Source of the DNA: Novakomyces olei
Taxonomy: Eukaryota; Ascomycota; Novakomycetes; Novakomycetales; Novakomycetaceae
NCBI GenBank assembly: GCA_016906335.1
Contig: JADEYG010000003.1
Location: 1,674,001-1,738,000 of the forward strand
Length of the DNA stretch: 64,000 nt
Direction: 5' to 3'
Shown: positions 1 through 11,868 of the stretch, piece after piece
Layout of the letters: each line of letters begins with the position of its first letter
Position numbering within the stretch: position 1 is the first letter of the stretch
Translations under genes and position numbers: made by a program
Notes under the pieces: model-generated
What the model saw: the letters and a program-made list of their open reading frames with translations, nothing else
Database searches by the model: none
Told to the model about the DNA's origin: nothing

Positions 1-114
1 TATGATCGACATGAGCTTAAGTTACGGGCATTTGATTAAATATTATTGCAATAACATTAACTGCTTTTTGCGTTGCTAAGCATTATAGTTTCCAGAGAAA
101 TTTTCATGCTTTTG

Positions 115-1275
115 TCATGTGTGTATAAAAGATGTATGGGTGCGTAGCCGGGCCATAACACACTGTTTATAATGCCAATTGAAAAGTTCTTTCCAAGGCC
201 AATAAACACGAAAGTCCGGGTTGAGCTTTAGCTTATTCCCGTGGTATTGGGGAAGGTACTGAAATGTGTGTATTTCGTAACAATCATCCTGCAAGGTGGT
301 TAGAGACTTATTCAAACCGACTTCACTAAGAAAGAGCTAGTAACTTACACGGCAGTAAATTCCAATCTGGTATTTATCGAATTGTTTGTGTAATCCTGCT
401 TCGAGAATCAGTCCATTTTGAATATTGTCAATATCAGCAAAAGCCGCGAGGTCTTCTGGAAGCAGAGATTTTAGTAGCTATTAGTATTTTATTAGCATAA
501 TTTAAGAGTATTGGTATGCGCAACTACCGTACTGCCCCGACTTTTTGGAATAATGTGGCACGCTTCACAAGTGTCTGTCATCATTGGAATCCCAGATATA
601 AGGCAACGACCGTCCCTGTATCCTACGTGGTTTCGGAATTTATTCTAGTTATTGTCAGTCAAACGTTGGATGAGTCTATTCACCTGCGTAGCCGAGCTTC
701 TTGACGATTTGCTATAGGTCGAAGAATAGTCGTCGATATTAGGTGGCCTTAATGGACAGGCAGGGTTTTTAGACTCCGGGCCTTCATGAGGCCAGATTTC
801 TTCGTCTTAATAAACTTTGTTAGCCTAGTGTGCTTCATACAAATTGTAAAATTGGGCAACCTTTGATAATAAAAGTGTATTTAGTAAAGACGATCGGATC
901 ATCCATTTTACATTTGTGTTCACCGAGCCTCAGTTCGCCATCATTTTTTATAGTTGACGTAACGACAAACAAGAGGTAGCGGCAATCTGCATGTGAAATT
1001 TTCGTCAAAAAGGCTGCAGGTATTGCGCAAATATCAATATTTTTCTGTGTTCTAACCGACACATATCCTCGTGGTCCTGAGACGTACCACGAAACTCCTG
1101 CAGTTAGGAAGGGCCTGACCTCAAACTTCGCTTCGGGAGTCTGTGCGCTTTTCGCGTCATTGTGTTCATCCAACGAAATGGTAGCTTCGTCTTTTGTCTT
1201 AGCCACTAATGAGCTCTTTTTGGAACGATTTGAATCCGAGTCTTCTTGTTCGCTTGCCCGTTTCCTGCTACGCAT
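115..1275 (-). CDS. HNH endonuclease-domain protein, five exons
   Basis: Predicted fungal HNH_2-type nuclease of about 317 aa. I infer exons 1275-861, 805-665, 622-528, 477-349 and 288-115; all junctions have GT/AG ends and the frame is kept throughout (954 nt). The ATG at 1275 is the first in frame. The N-terminal half is a beta-rich domain of unknown role. The HNH core follows as RDGRCLISG, then CEACHIIP (the first His), then IQNGLILEAGLHKQFD (the Asn and second His). The C-terminus ends WHYKQCVMARLR, which matches WHYQQCIMARFR of the second HNH gene at 15778-16590, so the two are paralogues. In this family the motif binds a metal and cleaves DNA or RNA. The biological role of the fungal proteins is not known to me. 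Exon limits are by eye. Confidence 0.75.
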
Positions 1276-2622
1276 TCCACCAAGAGGACAGAGCTTTAGC
1301 AAGAGCCGCCACTGGTCTTGATGAACGTGAAATAGCGATACAGCAGACTAAAGCATTGCACGGTATATGGAGCACACTGCTAAATACAAAATATATAAGA
1401 ATAAACAACTAGCCCGATTAACCCAATTATTATCAACAAGACTAACCCTATATTTCTTGCTATTAACGAACTTGCTCGTAATAATTTTGCCTTAAATTTC
1501 CCTTAGCGCCGCCCCGAGACTAAAATGACACAGAGATGGAAGTGAACTGAGGATGCAATGTGGCAGGCTAGTACGGGTATTATTGGGTGTTTGAGATTTT
1601 TGTGCAGTGTGATTGACGGCAATAAAATGTTTGGATATTTAGAGCTTAAAACTGTTCCTGCAAGAGATCGCCAATGAATGTTGTGGAGATATAACACTGA
1701 TCTATGCTTACTGGTGAAAAATAAACCAATTTGGAATGGCTTTACAGCCAGTTTTACATCGTGCTTTTTTGTCTATGGAAACTGTAGAACAGGACTTTAT
1801 TGAATCCGTAACTAACCCTACCCCTTAGCTATTATTATTAGCTATTATTATTAGCTATTATTATTAGCTATTATTATTAGCTATTATTATTAGCTATTAT
1901 TATTAGCTATTATTACCAGCGACATTTTGACGAAATGTCGGGTTGGATATAATTTTGGTATAGAAATGGCTTTAAAATTGAGAAAACCTTATCACTGATA
2001 TTCCGGAGAAATGTTAGAACGCTGATTGCCCACATTAAACGGCAAAAAGTTCACGTTAAGAACCAGCGACATTTCGCCGCAATATTGTAGGCTGAGGATT
2101 TTTGATAAACTAACCCTTTGATAAATACATGCATAGATACTAACCCTGACTAACCCTGATTCCTTCCAATGCCATTCGACGACTTATAATGATCTCTTGG
2201 CCAGGTAGGAAGGGAGTTTGGATTTATCAAAATTCTCGCTTAAGCAAATTATTGATAGATAGTCGTAGCATGAGACGAGAAGGCACTTATTGCTTAACTT
2301 AGGAACAAGAGCAAATAAGGTGGCGTCTAAAATTAGTCTTACCGACACACAATTTGACTAATCTATATCGATATCAATTCGGGTATAGCGGCTCGAGGAT
2401 GACTTGTTGACCGATATAGCGCATTTGCCCGGCGGGCGATATTTTGCTTCGAACTGCCCGTTTGAGAGTTGTGGATAGGTTCGATAAGCGGTGGATGATA
2501 GCCGCACGCTACGATATGGCAATATTTGAATTGACAGATTTCTCAGCATATAGCATCAATTGCTTTGCTGTGTTTACTCTTCCTACTCTGAATCTCATAA
2601 AGTGTGTATACTGTTTGGAAAT
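1276..2622. other. intergenic stretch with telomere-like motifs
   Basis: There is no convincing gene between the HNH gene and the aldehyde dehydrogenase; both are transcribed away from it. It holds scattered CCCTAA-type motifs (ACTAACCCT near 1439, 1810, 2107, 2138 and 2150) and the 13-bp minisatellite listed separately. Both upstream promoters should lie here; no specific box was identified. Confidence 0.5.
1827..1915. repeat. 13-bp minisatellite AGCTATTATTATT, about 7 units
   Basis: Head-to-tail copies of AGCTATTATTATT run with almost no variation, directly after an ACTAACCCTACCCC telomere-like motif. It is non-coding and lies between two divergently transcribed genes. Confidence 0.9.
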
Positions 2623-4217
2623 ATGGCGATAGAACAGCAATTCGACATCTTCGGGGATTTTTACAACATAATCAATGGGAAAACCTCAAGCACCGAGAAC
2701 TCTAGGCATGCCATTGATCCTGCTACCGAAAAAAATAATGCACCAGTCCCCGTGTCGACAGAGTCTGACGTGGAGCTTGCTATGAATGCGGCAAGCAAGG
2801 CCTTTCTTAGTTGGAAAACAACGACATATGGGCAGCGTCGAGCTTGTTTACTTGACTTCATAACTGCTATTCAAGCACGCTCCTCGGACTTTGCCGCTCT
2901 TTTAACTCAGGAACAAGGAAAACCAGTGAGTAGAATTCTGAATAATTTTAGTTTAACATATGCTGATGATTCTGCTTTAAGACCGTATTTGCTTCGGCCG
3001 AAGTTGCTTCCGCAATTAATTGGATGCGTGCATTCACAGAGTGCGATCTCGATGATAAGATTTTGCGCGACAATGAGGAAAAACGTGTTGTCCGTCGGTA
3101 TACGCCTCTTGGCGTTTGTGCTGGTATCGTTCCATGGAACTTTCCATTTTCTCTAGCTTGTGCAAAACTTGCACCTGCGATACTGGCGGGAAATGTAATG
3201 ATTATTAAGCCCTCGCCTTTCACGCCTTACACGGCACTAAAACTTTGCGAGTTGGCGCAACAATTCTTCCCCCCTGGGGTAGTACAAGCTTTAAGTGGAA
3301 ACGATGATCTTGGGCCAATGATTGCACGTCATCCAATTGCTGCAAAGATTTCGTTCACGGGATCAACAGCCACCGGAAAGCGAGTAATGAAATCAGCAGC
3401 CGATTCTATGAAGCGTCTTACTCTCGAGCTAGGAGGCAACGATCCCGCAATTATTTGCAAAAGCGTTGACGTTGAAGCCACTGCGCAAAAGGTAAAAAAA
3501 GAATACAGAATAAATCTGTTAAGATAAAGATTATGAAGAAAGAGAAAGACTTATCAGCTTATCAGTTGAATTTACTTATGTATACAGATTGCGCATTTAT
3601 GTTTTCTCAATTCCGGCCAGATTTGCCTCGCAATTAAACGAGTGTATGTGCACGAGTCAATTCACAACGAGTTCTTAAGGGCAATGGTTTCCTACGTAGA
3701 AAAATTAAGTGTCGGCAACGGATTTAAAAAAGATGTTGTTATTGGTCCAATTCAAAATCGGATGCAGTATGACAGAGTCAATGGAATTTTGGACGATGCA
3801 AAAGCAGAAAATTGGACTATTGCTACTGGTGGCAAGTGCAACAGAGAAAAAATGGGTGCTGGGTATTTCGTGAAGCCGACAATAATAGATAGGCCTCCTG
3901 ATAGCAGCCGAATTGTGATAGAAGAACAATTTGGTCCTATTATTCCTTTGCTGACTTGGAACGACGAAGAAAATGTTATTCAGCGGGCCAATAATACTCG
4001 TATGGGTCTTGGTGCTTCAGTCTGGTCGCAAGACCATAATGAACTGTCGAGGATAGGCAGCCAGCTTGAAGCTGGCACAGTCTGGCTAAATAGCCATTTT
4101 GAGTTAGACTCAGATATTTCTTATGGCGGTCACAAGGAGAGCGGGTTTGGTCTCGAATTGGGCTTGGAAGGTTTACTGGCCTTTTGTAATTTTCAGCATA
4201 TCTATTTGAAAAAGTGA
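2623..4217 (+). CDS. NAD(P)-dependent aldehyde dehydrogenase
   Basis: Aldehyde dehydrogenase superfamily protein of 480 aa, the usual length, oxidising an aldehyde to a carboxylate. Exons are 2623-2925, 2982-3491 and 3588-4217; both introns are phase 0 and the frame closes exactly. Family landmarks are EQGKP, GIVPWNFPF (oxyanion Asn), GSTATGKRVM (nucleotide binding), LELGGNDPAII (general-base Glu), FLNSGQIC (catalytic Cys, formed just after the second splice) and EQFGPIIPLLTW. The sequence resembles the AldA-type branch of fungal ALDHs more than betaine or retinal dehydrogenases; the substrate is not readable. It converges on an alcohol dehydrogenase (5979-7144), with a monooxygenase relic between them. 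That suggests a former aromatic or alcohol degradation group, but this is inference. Confidence 0.93.
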
Positions 4218-5978
4218 TTGAAAAACGAAAACGATGTATAACCTAGCCTTAGCAACTGTCACTGATATCACTGCTTGACGGCACATAAATTCAAACGAAT
4301 AATGATATAAATTCGCACCATAATTACTACCCTATGCTGCGTCATTGGCTCCATAATATAGCATTTAAATGTTGTATTTAAACCCAATGATTTACCAACA
4401 CTTAGGAGGCTTTATATGCAACTTTCGGGCCGATCTCCAACCATATAAAACCCTGAAATATAAGCGTTTAAATATTGTATTGGACTTCTAATTATTGCAT
4501 CGGATTATTGCCTTCAACCCAACAAGGGGAAAAAACTAGACACGATAAAGACACTATACTTCCAAGAACGTAAGTGCTCTTGACATGCCTCAATGAAGAG
4601 ATAGCTCTATTTTTCGGTTCTCATCGTTTCTCATAGTTTTTCTCGTACACGCGCTTCTTTACATATTTTTTTTTAAATCATGTTCTGCTATGCATTCCTT
4701 GTTTCGCCTTTATGCTTTTCAGAAAACAGAACGATTAAGCGGCATACCAGTCTCAATAATACCGTCAGCATGAATTTATCTATCCTTTGTGTTATCACCC
4801 TCAAACCCGAACTTCCGTTGATTGCGAATAAAACTGCGACCACCGTCTACTCCCGCAATATCCTTTAATTTAACAAACAAATCGAAATAGATGTTAGCTC
4901 AGACCCAAACTTATTTGGCATTGCAATTTTGTAATCTTGCCTGAAACGTTGTTTTTAAGTGTGGAAGTCAGTCCATACTCATTAAGTCCCGTCTCTTTGC
5001 CACACTCAACTTCAACGCATTCTACAGATTGTTGGTATACCACGCCGATAAAAATCAGCTTTTCTCAAAGTATTTGCTCGTTATATTTTTGACCGAAGAC
5101 AAGAGCATAATCATATACCGTCTCCTTTATATTTTATAAACGTCCATAATCGCTCTGGCAAGCTAATTAACATCTAGAGCTGATGGCGTATTTGAAATAG
5201 AGGAAATACTGTGAATGGGAAAACGAAAAAAATAAAAATAAAAGAGAATAGACAAATAAATGAATGGATTGCGGCGAACATTCTTTCACCGTCCTTTTGA
5301 GTTACGATTGTTTGACATGCAAATCCTAGCTACAGCATGGGTTAGGTAGCATCAATCTGGTCAAGGAGCTCTAGTGTTCGTGGGAAAAAGCGATGGTACG
5401 GCCATACATTTCTAGGGAGCTCTTATCGTGCTGTTCAAAACAAATACGGAAACCACGAATAGCGTCGACAAGCTAGGCATAGACCTACCAGACCCCCGCC
5501 CAGGATTGCCACATCGTACAGAACTGGATATTCAGTCTCTTTACTATTAAAAATTGTCATTGGGCAAAAATGACATTGAAGTATTGTTTACATAATGATA
5601 TCATTGACGAATTTGGGATCTCGCGGATTCATTAAATATTCCGCAAACACGTCTATCCCACGCCAAATGTGGAAAGTATACAGATAGGGCGCTAATAGAA
5701 AGCCCAAATCGTTATCGCCCGAAACGTTCTATTTACCATTAAAAGAGAACTATAATACCGCGGCGAACTGCTGTGACAGCATTACCGGAAAAATTTGTAT
5801 GGTGGGTGTGCAAATAATGAAAACGTTATTTTAAATTTATAAAGACATTATTAGCCTAACTTATCCATACTCGGGCAACAATCCCACGTATAAATGTAAT
5901 GTGTGGATGATGAAACTTGTAAGCCAAGTTTAAAGTGACATATGCTCTTGTTTTATGTAAATTCAATATTCATTTCAG
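4218..5978. other. long intergenic region with a gene relic
   Basis: AT-rich sequence between the convergent ALDH and ADH genes. Apart from the FAD monooxygenase relic near 5340-5545 nothing here looks coding; the short open frames have no family features. Confidence 0.5.
5340..5545 (-). pseudogene. relic of FAD-dependent (aromatic) monooxygenase N-terminus
   Basis: Read on the minus strand, the stretch gives YDVAILGGGLVGLCLACR, a classical beta-alpha-beta dinucleotide fold with GxGxxG. In another frame it continues with FRICFEQHDKSSLEMYGR and TIAFSHEH followed by a stop. This order (FAD fold, an acidic strand end, then a YGR-type motif) fits the start of phenol-hydroxylase-like FAD monooxygenases. 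The frame change and stop inside 200 bp, and no recognisable downstream part, make it a dead fragment. It lies between ALDH and ADH genes, which are common companions of such hydroxylases in catabolic clusters. Confidence 0.55.
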
Positions 5979-7144
5979 CTAGGCGTCAAGATCCAGTACA
6001 ATTCGCCCATTTAACTGCATAGCCTCCATCCTTTCAAAAACACTATTCAGATTCGACATTGCATCGACCATAAACTTTGTGCTAACAACGTTTTCAGCTG
6101 CCAATTTTAGAGCATTTGCTGCATCTTGGTTGTTTCCAACAAGACTTCCCATCACTCGAAGCTCCTTAGAAATAAGTGAAGCCGGATCAGCAGTCATAAT
6201 CGGAATTTGCTTGCCTTCAGGAACTCCGACGCAAACTAGAGTCCCGCCAAACCGTAGAACATTAACAGCAGAGGCATAAGCCTCGTTCGAAGCTGTGCAG
6301 ACAATGGCTGCTGAAGCGCCCAGATTCTGACTAGTTATTTGCTTTATTGCTTCGGACAAAGATTCTGTCGCTGGTGGGGCGTACTTTGAAGCGTCAAAAA
6401 AAGCCTCTGCTCCACACTCTTTGGCAAAGGCCTCTTTGTTTCCAAAATCGACAGCCTGAAATACTATTAGATTAAGAGTTAAAGGAAATAGCATACAATC
6501 ATTCTAAACCCCATGCCCTTAGCACCCATTTGCATAGCAAGATGCCCTACACCACCAGTAGCACCAAAAACTACTACAGAATCACCCTATTTTGATTAGA
6601 CGATGACATTGTACTAAACTTGGCTTACAGGCCTGCAATTGCTTTTTTTCAAGGCTGAGTATGCTGTAACGCCTCCACATAGCATCGGAGCGGCCAAATC
6701 ACTCGGTAAGTTATCCGGTATTGGTGTTACATAGGCCGCAGGAGCAACTACATACTGCTGAAACGTTCCGGGTGTAGTGTAACCAGAAATCTCGCTTTCT
6801 GGACAACAGCCGTCCCGGCCATTTTTACAAGCAACGCAATCGCCACATACACTAGCAAGCCACTTGATCCCAACTCTATCACCGACCTTTAGGCCCTGTA
6901 TTTCTGTTTCGAGACCAAACTGTGCAATTGTGCCTACACCTTCATGGCCACCAATCTGTCCGGGCTTAATTGCATCGCCTAGATAAGTCCACCTTCGCAT
7001 CATTATACTGAGATCACTGCGACAAACACCTGAGTGTGTAAGCCGCACTAGCACTTGCCCATGTTTTGGACTTGGAGTATCAACACTAACGACTTTTGTA
7101 CTGATCGCACCCGGTTTGTCATAAATCACAGCCTTATGCTGCAT
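5979..7144 (-). CDS. zinc-dependent alcohol dehydrogenase (ADH1 type)
   Basis: Medium-chain zinc alcohol dehydrogenase of about 360 aa, interconverting an alcohol and an aldehyde with NAD(H). Exons are 7144-6629, 6586-6497 and 6455-5979; introns of 42 and 41 bp with exact frame closure. The ATG at 7144 is the first in frame. Landmarks are SGVCRSDL (catalytic zinc Cys; yeast ADH1 has CHTDL, so the usual His is Arg here), GGHEGVG (zinc and fold motif), a CGDCVACKNGRDGCC structural-zinc loop, and GATGGVGHLAMQMGAKGMG (nucleotide-binding fold). It is convergent with the ALDH gene at 2623-4217; together they could take an alcohol to an acid. The substrate cannot be told from sequence. Confidence 0.93.
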
Positions 7145-8422
7145 TTGCAATAACGTTTATTTTTTGATTCTTGGCCTTTGCTTTATTGTTTGGCAGATAT
7201 CGTTAGAAACAGCTTGAGTTTTACCCTTATTGAAGTCGAGGGCTTTGGCCTTTATTTATTTTTGCCCTACTCATTATTATTTCTCTCACTTCGACTTTTT
7301 TTTGGCAAACGCTTATCGTAAAGGCTCTTTAATCAAATGTTCCTGTCCGCACGAAACATTGCAAAGATAGTTTTCGGCCGATGCGCAATAAGCCCTTACT
7401 AATAGCCCGCCACGCCCGATTATCTCTTACTTGATCTTAAACAACTTGCCCGCAACGCCCGAACTCTGCTTCGGGCAACGCTTATATCCCGCGTACCCCG
7501 CGGGTTGTTGCTTATTTAAAATAGATCATTCCAAGTAGATAATGTCGATATATATTGGTACATATTTACAAGTTGTGCTTAAGTAATTTGTGATTGGCAA
7601 ATAGAACAAGGGAGTACAAGGACAATTTTATTTTTTTTGTATCATCTATAGAAAAGCCAAGTACAAAATCCGAGTTCAAACTGAATAAAATGTTTGTTGT
7701 CTTAGATCAAATATTAGGCATAATCCCGGCACACAAGGCTGCAAGGCCAAGAAATCAGTATAATCAACACATATGGCAAACAGATTGTAGATTTCTGGGC
7801 ATTCAACCCTCAAGATACGCACGACTACATGTCAATGGTGTATCCCTGAATGATCCTACTAAAGGTATTTGAGGCAAAAGGCGACAAGCTCTATTCTTCA
7901 CGCAGACAGCCCACGCTCATCCATACTCACACTGGTCAGTGATTGTTTTTCAGCCGTATTTCATCCTTCGATCAAAGAAATTGCCTTCTCAAAACCAGCA
8001 TCATCATGGCTACAGCGACCGCTAGTCGAACTGCCAAGCGGATGGTACAATGAAGGCATGATGCCCCTACAATATCTGCCGCACCGCTAATAGCATATGA
8101 CGTTTCCACCCGTGTCGTAGAGCAGATGTGAAAGGATAAATTTATGTGGCTATTGGAAAATAGCAAAAAATGCAATAATTTTGCCCATTTTATAATCCCC
8201 ATTCTTATACATCCTGATACCAGCGAAATGGCTAACATTATTGGAATGATTGACAGATTTTTTGCGTGATTGAGCAAATTTGCGATGATGTTGAATTTTG
8301 GACAAATGAGCACATTGCAACGGCATGGGTTCTTGAACAGCAAAGATTGCGTCATAAATAATTATATAGTAATATATCAAATAGAAAAAAAGAAAAAAAA
8401 ATAAATTTTAATGTGACTATAA
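7145..8422. other. intergenic region, no assignable gene
   Basis: Open frames at 7594-7872 and 7869-8090 do not show a domain I recognise and change frame freely. A decayed gene is possible but not supported. The stretch holds the ADH promoter (above 7144) and the 3' side of the regulator gene ending at 8423. Confidence 0.4.
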
Positions 8423-10875
8423 TCATTCATTGAGAACAACATTCTCGCGCAGCACATCATTTATGAAACCCTCACCTTGAACAGTCTTCTCAAAACTAAA
8501 CCAGAACATAGCATCTAAGCGGAGAAGCCCAAGATGCATCTGGTCGAATATGGCAGACTGCTCTCGAAGAACTTCGGTCCAGCGTTGAAGCAGAAGCTTC
8601 ATTTGCTTAGAATCATCTCTGTTCTGAGACTGCAAAAGCTGTAGAACGATAAAATTTGATGTCGTTGCAAAACATATTCGTGACCCTTGTATAATTCGTT
8701 AGCGGATATTTACGTCCACAATAGATATCTTACATGAGAACCAAAAACTATCAAGATCATGGGCTGTCAGGCTCTTGGCAAAAAGTAGAACATTGCTCAA
8801 CCATACAGTCGCTGTGGGCCTAATTTCGGTGACATACATGGCACGCTGATAATCTGTTTCAATCATTCCTCGAGAGTTGACCGTGGACCCTGACTCAGAG
8901 TTACAAGGTCTCGAAATGGCACGATAGACCATTATTTCCAGAGTCAGAAAAGCCAATCTTAAGCATGCCCCAGACGAAGAATGTAAGGTACTTTTCAACG
9001 CATGGGGTTCACGAGAAGAATCTGCACGCAAATGTGACGGAATCGATCTGTGCCATTGCTCCAGTCTCTCCAGAATTCGCTGTGCCATCGTATAGGTCGA
9101 GGCGAAATCGCAAACGCAATTTTGTGCGGCTTTAAGCGTGTAAAAAGATTTATAAATATCATATGCAATGCAAGAAAGCATTGCCATGAATTTGAAGTCG
9201 TACCCGCAATGACAAAAGAGGCATGGATGTTGTTCTTCTGGCGCCTTGTGAATAGTTTCTTCGCTTGGACACGAAATATTGTCCATGACAAAATCATTGT
9301 CGCTAAGAGGACTTACGTTCCATTCGTCAGCGTATATAAGGTGGGGGGTGCCTGTTAGAAGACTGTGCCAAGTGGCCTCAGAGTACAATACCCACCAGAG
9401 ACGGCGTCGCAACCGTTTTTCCCATGCCGGTATTGGCCATGAAGAGCAATCTACTTGGAGACCTAGGGTATTAGAGGCACTGACTGCCAGGGATAATATT
9501 GAGCCGCGAAACGGGCCATCAGCAGCCGCAGCATACGGCAGACCCTTAGGCATTTGCAAACAGAGTAGAGCGGTTTGAATAAACGCAAGATCAGGGGTAC
9601 GAGTGCTTCGCATAATACCATCGTACGCAATGCGCCAAAGCCCCTCTACTTTTATTTTTTCGTGAATTTGCGAAAGACACAGAACAGGATCATGACGGTA
9701 GAAAGGAAGGCCAAGAGCAAAGATCGCCGCAAGCAAACTCGACTGTGTGGACTTTATTCTGGGCATGCTAGGTATTAAAGACTCTGTTTTAAGTCCCATA
9801 TAGCTTCGTGACAAAACAGGCAAGCTTGGAAATACGTATCGCAAAAATCTATGGCGCATTAGTGGTAAATAAATAAAAGGATGTAAGTGAAGAAACGACT
9901 GAATTTCAGTACTTACAAGCTTATAAGCCGGGCCTGCATCTGAGGAGAGAATAGATTATCAAGCTTGTCTCTGCAAGATGCCTCTTCGGAAACGGTCCCC
10001 TTTATAGCCGAAGTTTCCGACAGCTCTCCTGAAACGAGCAGAAAATTCACGGGTAACTGGCTATCACTTTCAATCGATTTATTTTTCGTGGTACCGCCAA
10101 ACCCAGGCCCAGGGACGATGTGACGGTACTGGAATTTTAAAAACGGTGTAGTACCGTCTGGACTAAACCGCACGCGTCGCAGCAAGTAAGGATCCATATC
10201 GGCAGAGGGGCCAAGATACTGAACAGAGAAGCCCGCGGTCTTGTCTAGCGAGGAGTCCGCGGATGTTGAAATATGGAAAGGTATATTTCCATCGCGCTGC
10301 GAAGACAGAGGATAATTGTCCTGATGTTTTTGAACGGATGCACCATTTTCAACCTCTCTGTGTAAAGAGTCACGTGGAAGTCCTGAGTCTGGACTTGGTA
10401 TGTTTTCACTCGCTAGCTGACAATCGCTCCCTTGCTGTTGCTGGAGAAGAGTGCCATCAAATGAAGTGAAAAAGTCGTCTGGAACAAATGGAGCACCTCG
10501 CCAAGAACCATGGTGTGACGGAAATAGCCAATTCTGGGAGGTGTCGAAATCATCCAAGTCTGGAGCCTGTAGCATGCCGCGAAGCACAGATGGCGATTTT
10601 TCTATATCCCAATTCAATTCTAACGACGGTGTCTCTGTTGAGTCTGTAGCACTTTTAGCGCCATACAGGGCCTGAATCTGGTGAGATTCATGCCGCTTTT
10701 TTGCCGTCGGCGGATCATTGAAGGTACAATGCACGCCCATTACGCGACATATAGAGCACGGCGGCGTGACATCCCAGCGACAGGATTGTTTTCGGCGGCG
10801 ACACAGGTCGCACGGCCTCCGTCGCTTGGATCTGTATGGACGAGACTGGCCAGGCGCTTGCGATTGTTGCTCCAT
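8423..10875 (-). CDS. Zn2Cys6 transcription factor with fungal-specific middle region
   Basis: Predicted nuclear regulator of 778 aa. Exons are 10875-9917, 9848-8734 and 8685-8423 (introns 68 and 48 bp); the spliced length is 2337 nt. The Gal4-type zinc cluster is at residues about 22-51: CDLCRRRKQSC, then CSICRVMGVHC, preceded by a basic SKRRRP stretch. Such clusters bind paired CGG-type sites. The first splice creates LFLRYVFPSLPVLSRS, the typical entry to the Fungal_trans middle homology region. Conserved helices follow (GLPFYRHDPVLC, RRRLWWVLYSEATWHSLLTG). The second splice joins DSFWFS to WSRICFATTSNFIV. It may control the nearby FAD monooxygenase or the ALDH/ADH pair, but nothing in the sequence proves a target. 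Confidence 0.88.
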
Positions 10876-11868
10876 GTCTACCCCACACCTTTAGCGCTCC
10901 GCTCTTTTGCACCCCCTGCTCTTGTCTCCCAATTTGATTTACACTTTGAAGAACCACACGTCCAAGATTTCTAGAACCAAACACCTACATCTGCTTTCGA
11001 CACTGTTCCATTCTTTATGCCATAGCTCGTTGCTGGGCGAAGGGGGATCGTACTTCTCAATTCAGGCCCTGTTCATTGTAAATGTCAGACAACGCTCTTA
11101 CAGATAGCCCTAACTAACCCTAAAATAGGGCTCAGTTTCATAAAATATATAATTTTATGAATATAAATTATATATTAGATGTTGACCCCGGATCCCACGT
11201 AAGTTTTAACAGGGTTTTAAGTTCGAAGCTGAATAATTTGAATCAAAGAATTGGACACAAGTTATTCATCTTATGCCTTACATGAACCCTAACGGCGTCG
11301 TTATTCGGGCTAGTTAAAAACGAGAGAAAGGCAAAGGGGTTTTAGATGTCGAGTAAGTCTCATTTTTGAATACGTTCAGCAGGAAAATAATCTAAAAAGT
11401 TTATTTATTCCGATATTAAATATACACGGAACACTAGTTAAAAGACGTTTTCAGCCCCAAGTATCCTTTTACTGGGATTGTTTTTATTATTCCTCCCGTT
11501 ACTCATGCAACCTAGGAGTACAAAGCAAAACGCCCAGCTTATAGCATCCAAGCGTGCGCAATTAAATCTTGAGAAAGGAGAAACCAAAAAGAAAAAAAAA
11601 AAAAAAGAAAAAGCAAGCTTGCTACGTTACTAGATAGTTTGTAGCTTGACCTTATTAGAGGTAAGAGAATGATGTAAGCTGCCACATAGTGCAATCAGTT
11701 TCAACGTACTAGAGAGAGGCATAGCGAATTAAAGACCACCGATTATATGTAAAGCTTACTATTGCAATATTAACATGGCAGCGTATTAATAATAAATATG
11801 GCTCTATTTATTGTATACGTAAAATATGACAAAAAAACAAGTGGTTGTCCCGTAATAATGTCTGCTAC
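10876..11868. other. promoter region of the regulator, telomere-like motif
   Basis: No gene seen. It contains a CCCTAACTAACCCTAAAATAGGG tract near 11105, a palindromic ATAAAATATATAATTTTATG-type AT block around 11140-11180, and a poly-purine run near 11590-11620. The regulator is transcribed leftward from 10875; the monooxygenase at 11869-13523 ends against this region. Confidence 0.4.

Noticed and set aside
7594-8090. Two adjacent short open frames
   Set aside because: No recognisable domain and no convincing splice joining them.
8699-9859. A stand-alone 386-aa protein starting near 9859
   Set aside because: It is the second exon of the Zn2Cys6 regulator; the splice at 9916-9849 joins it in frame to the zinc cluster exon.
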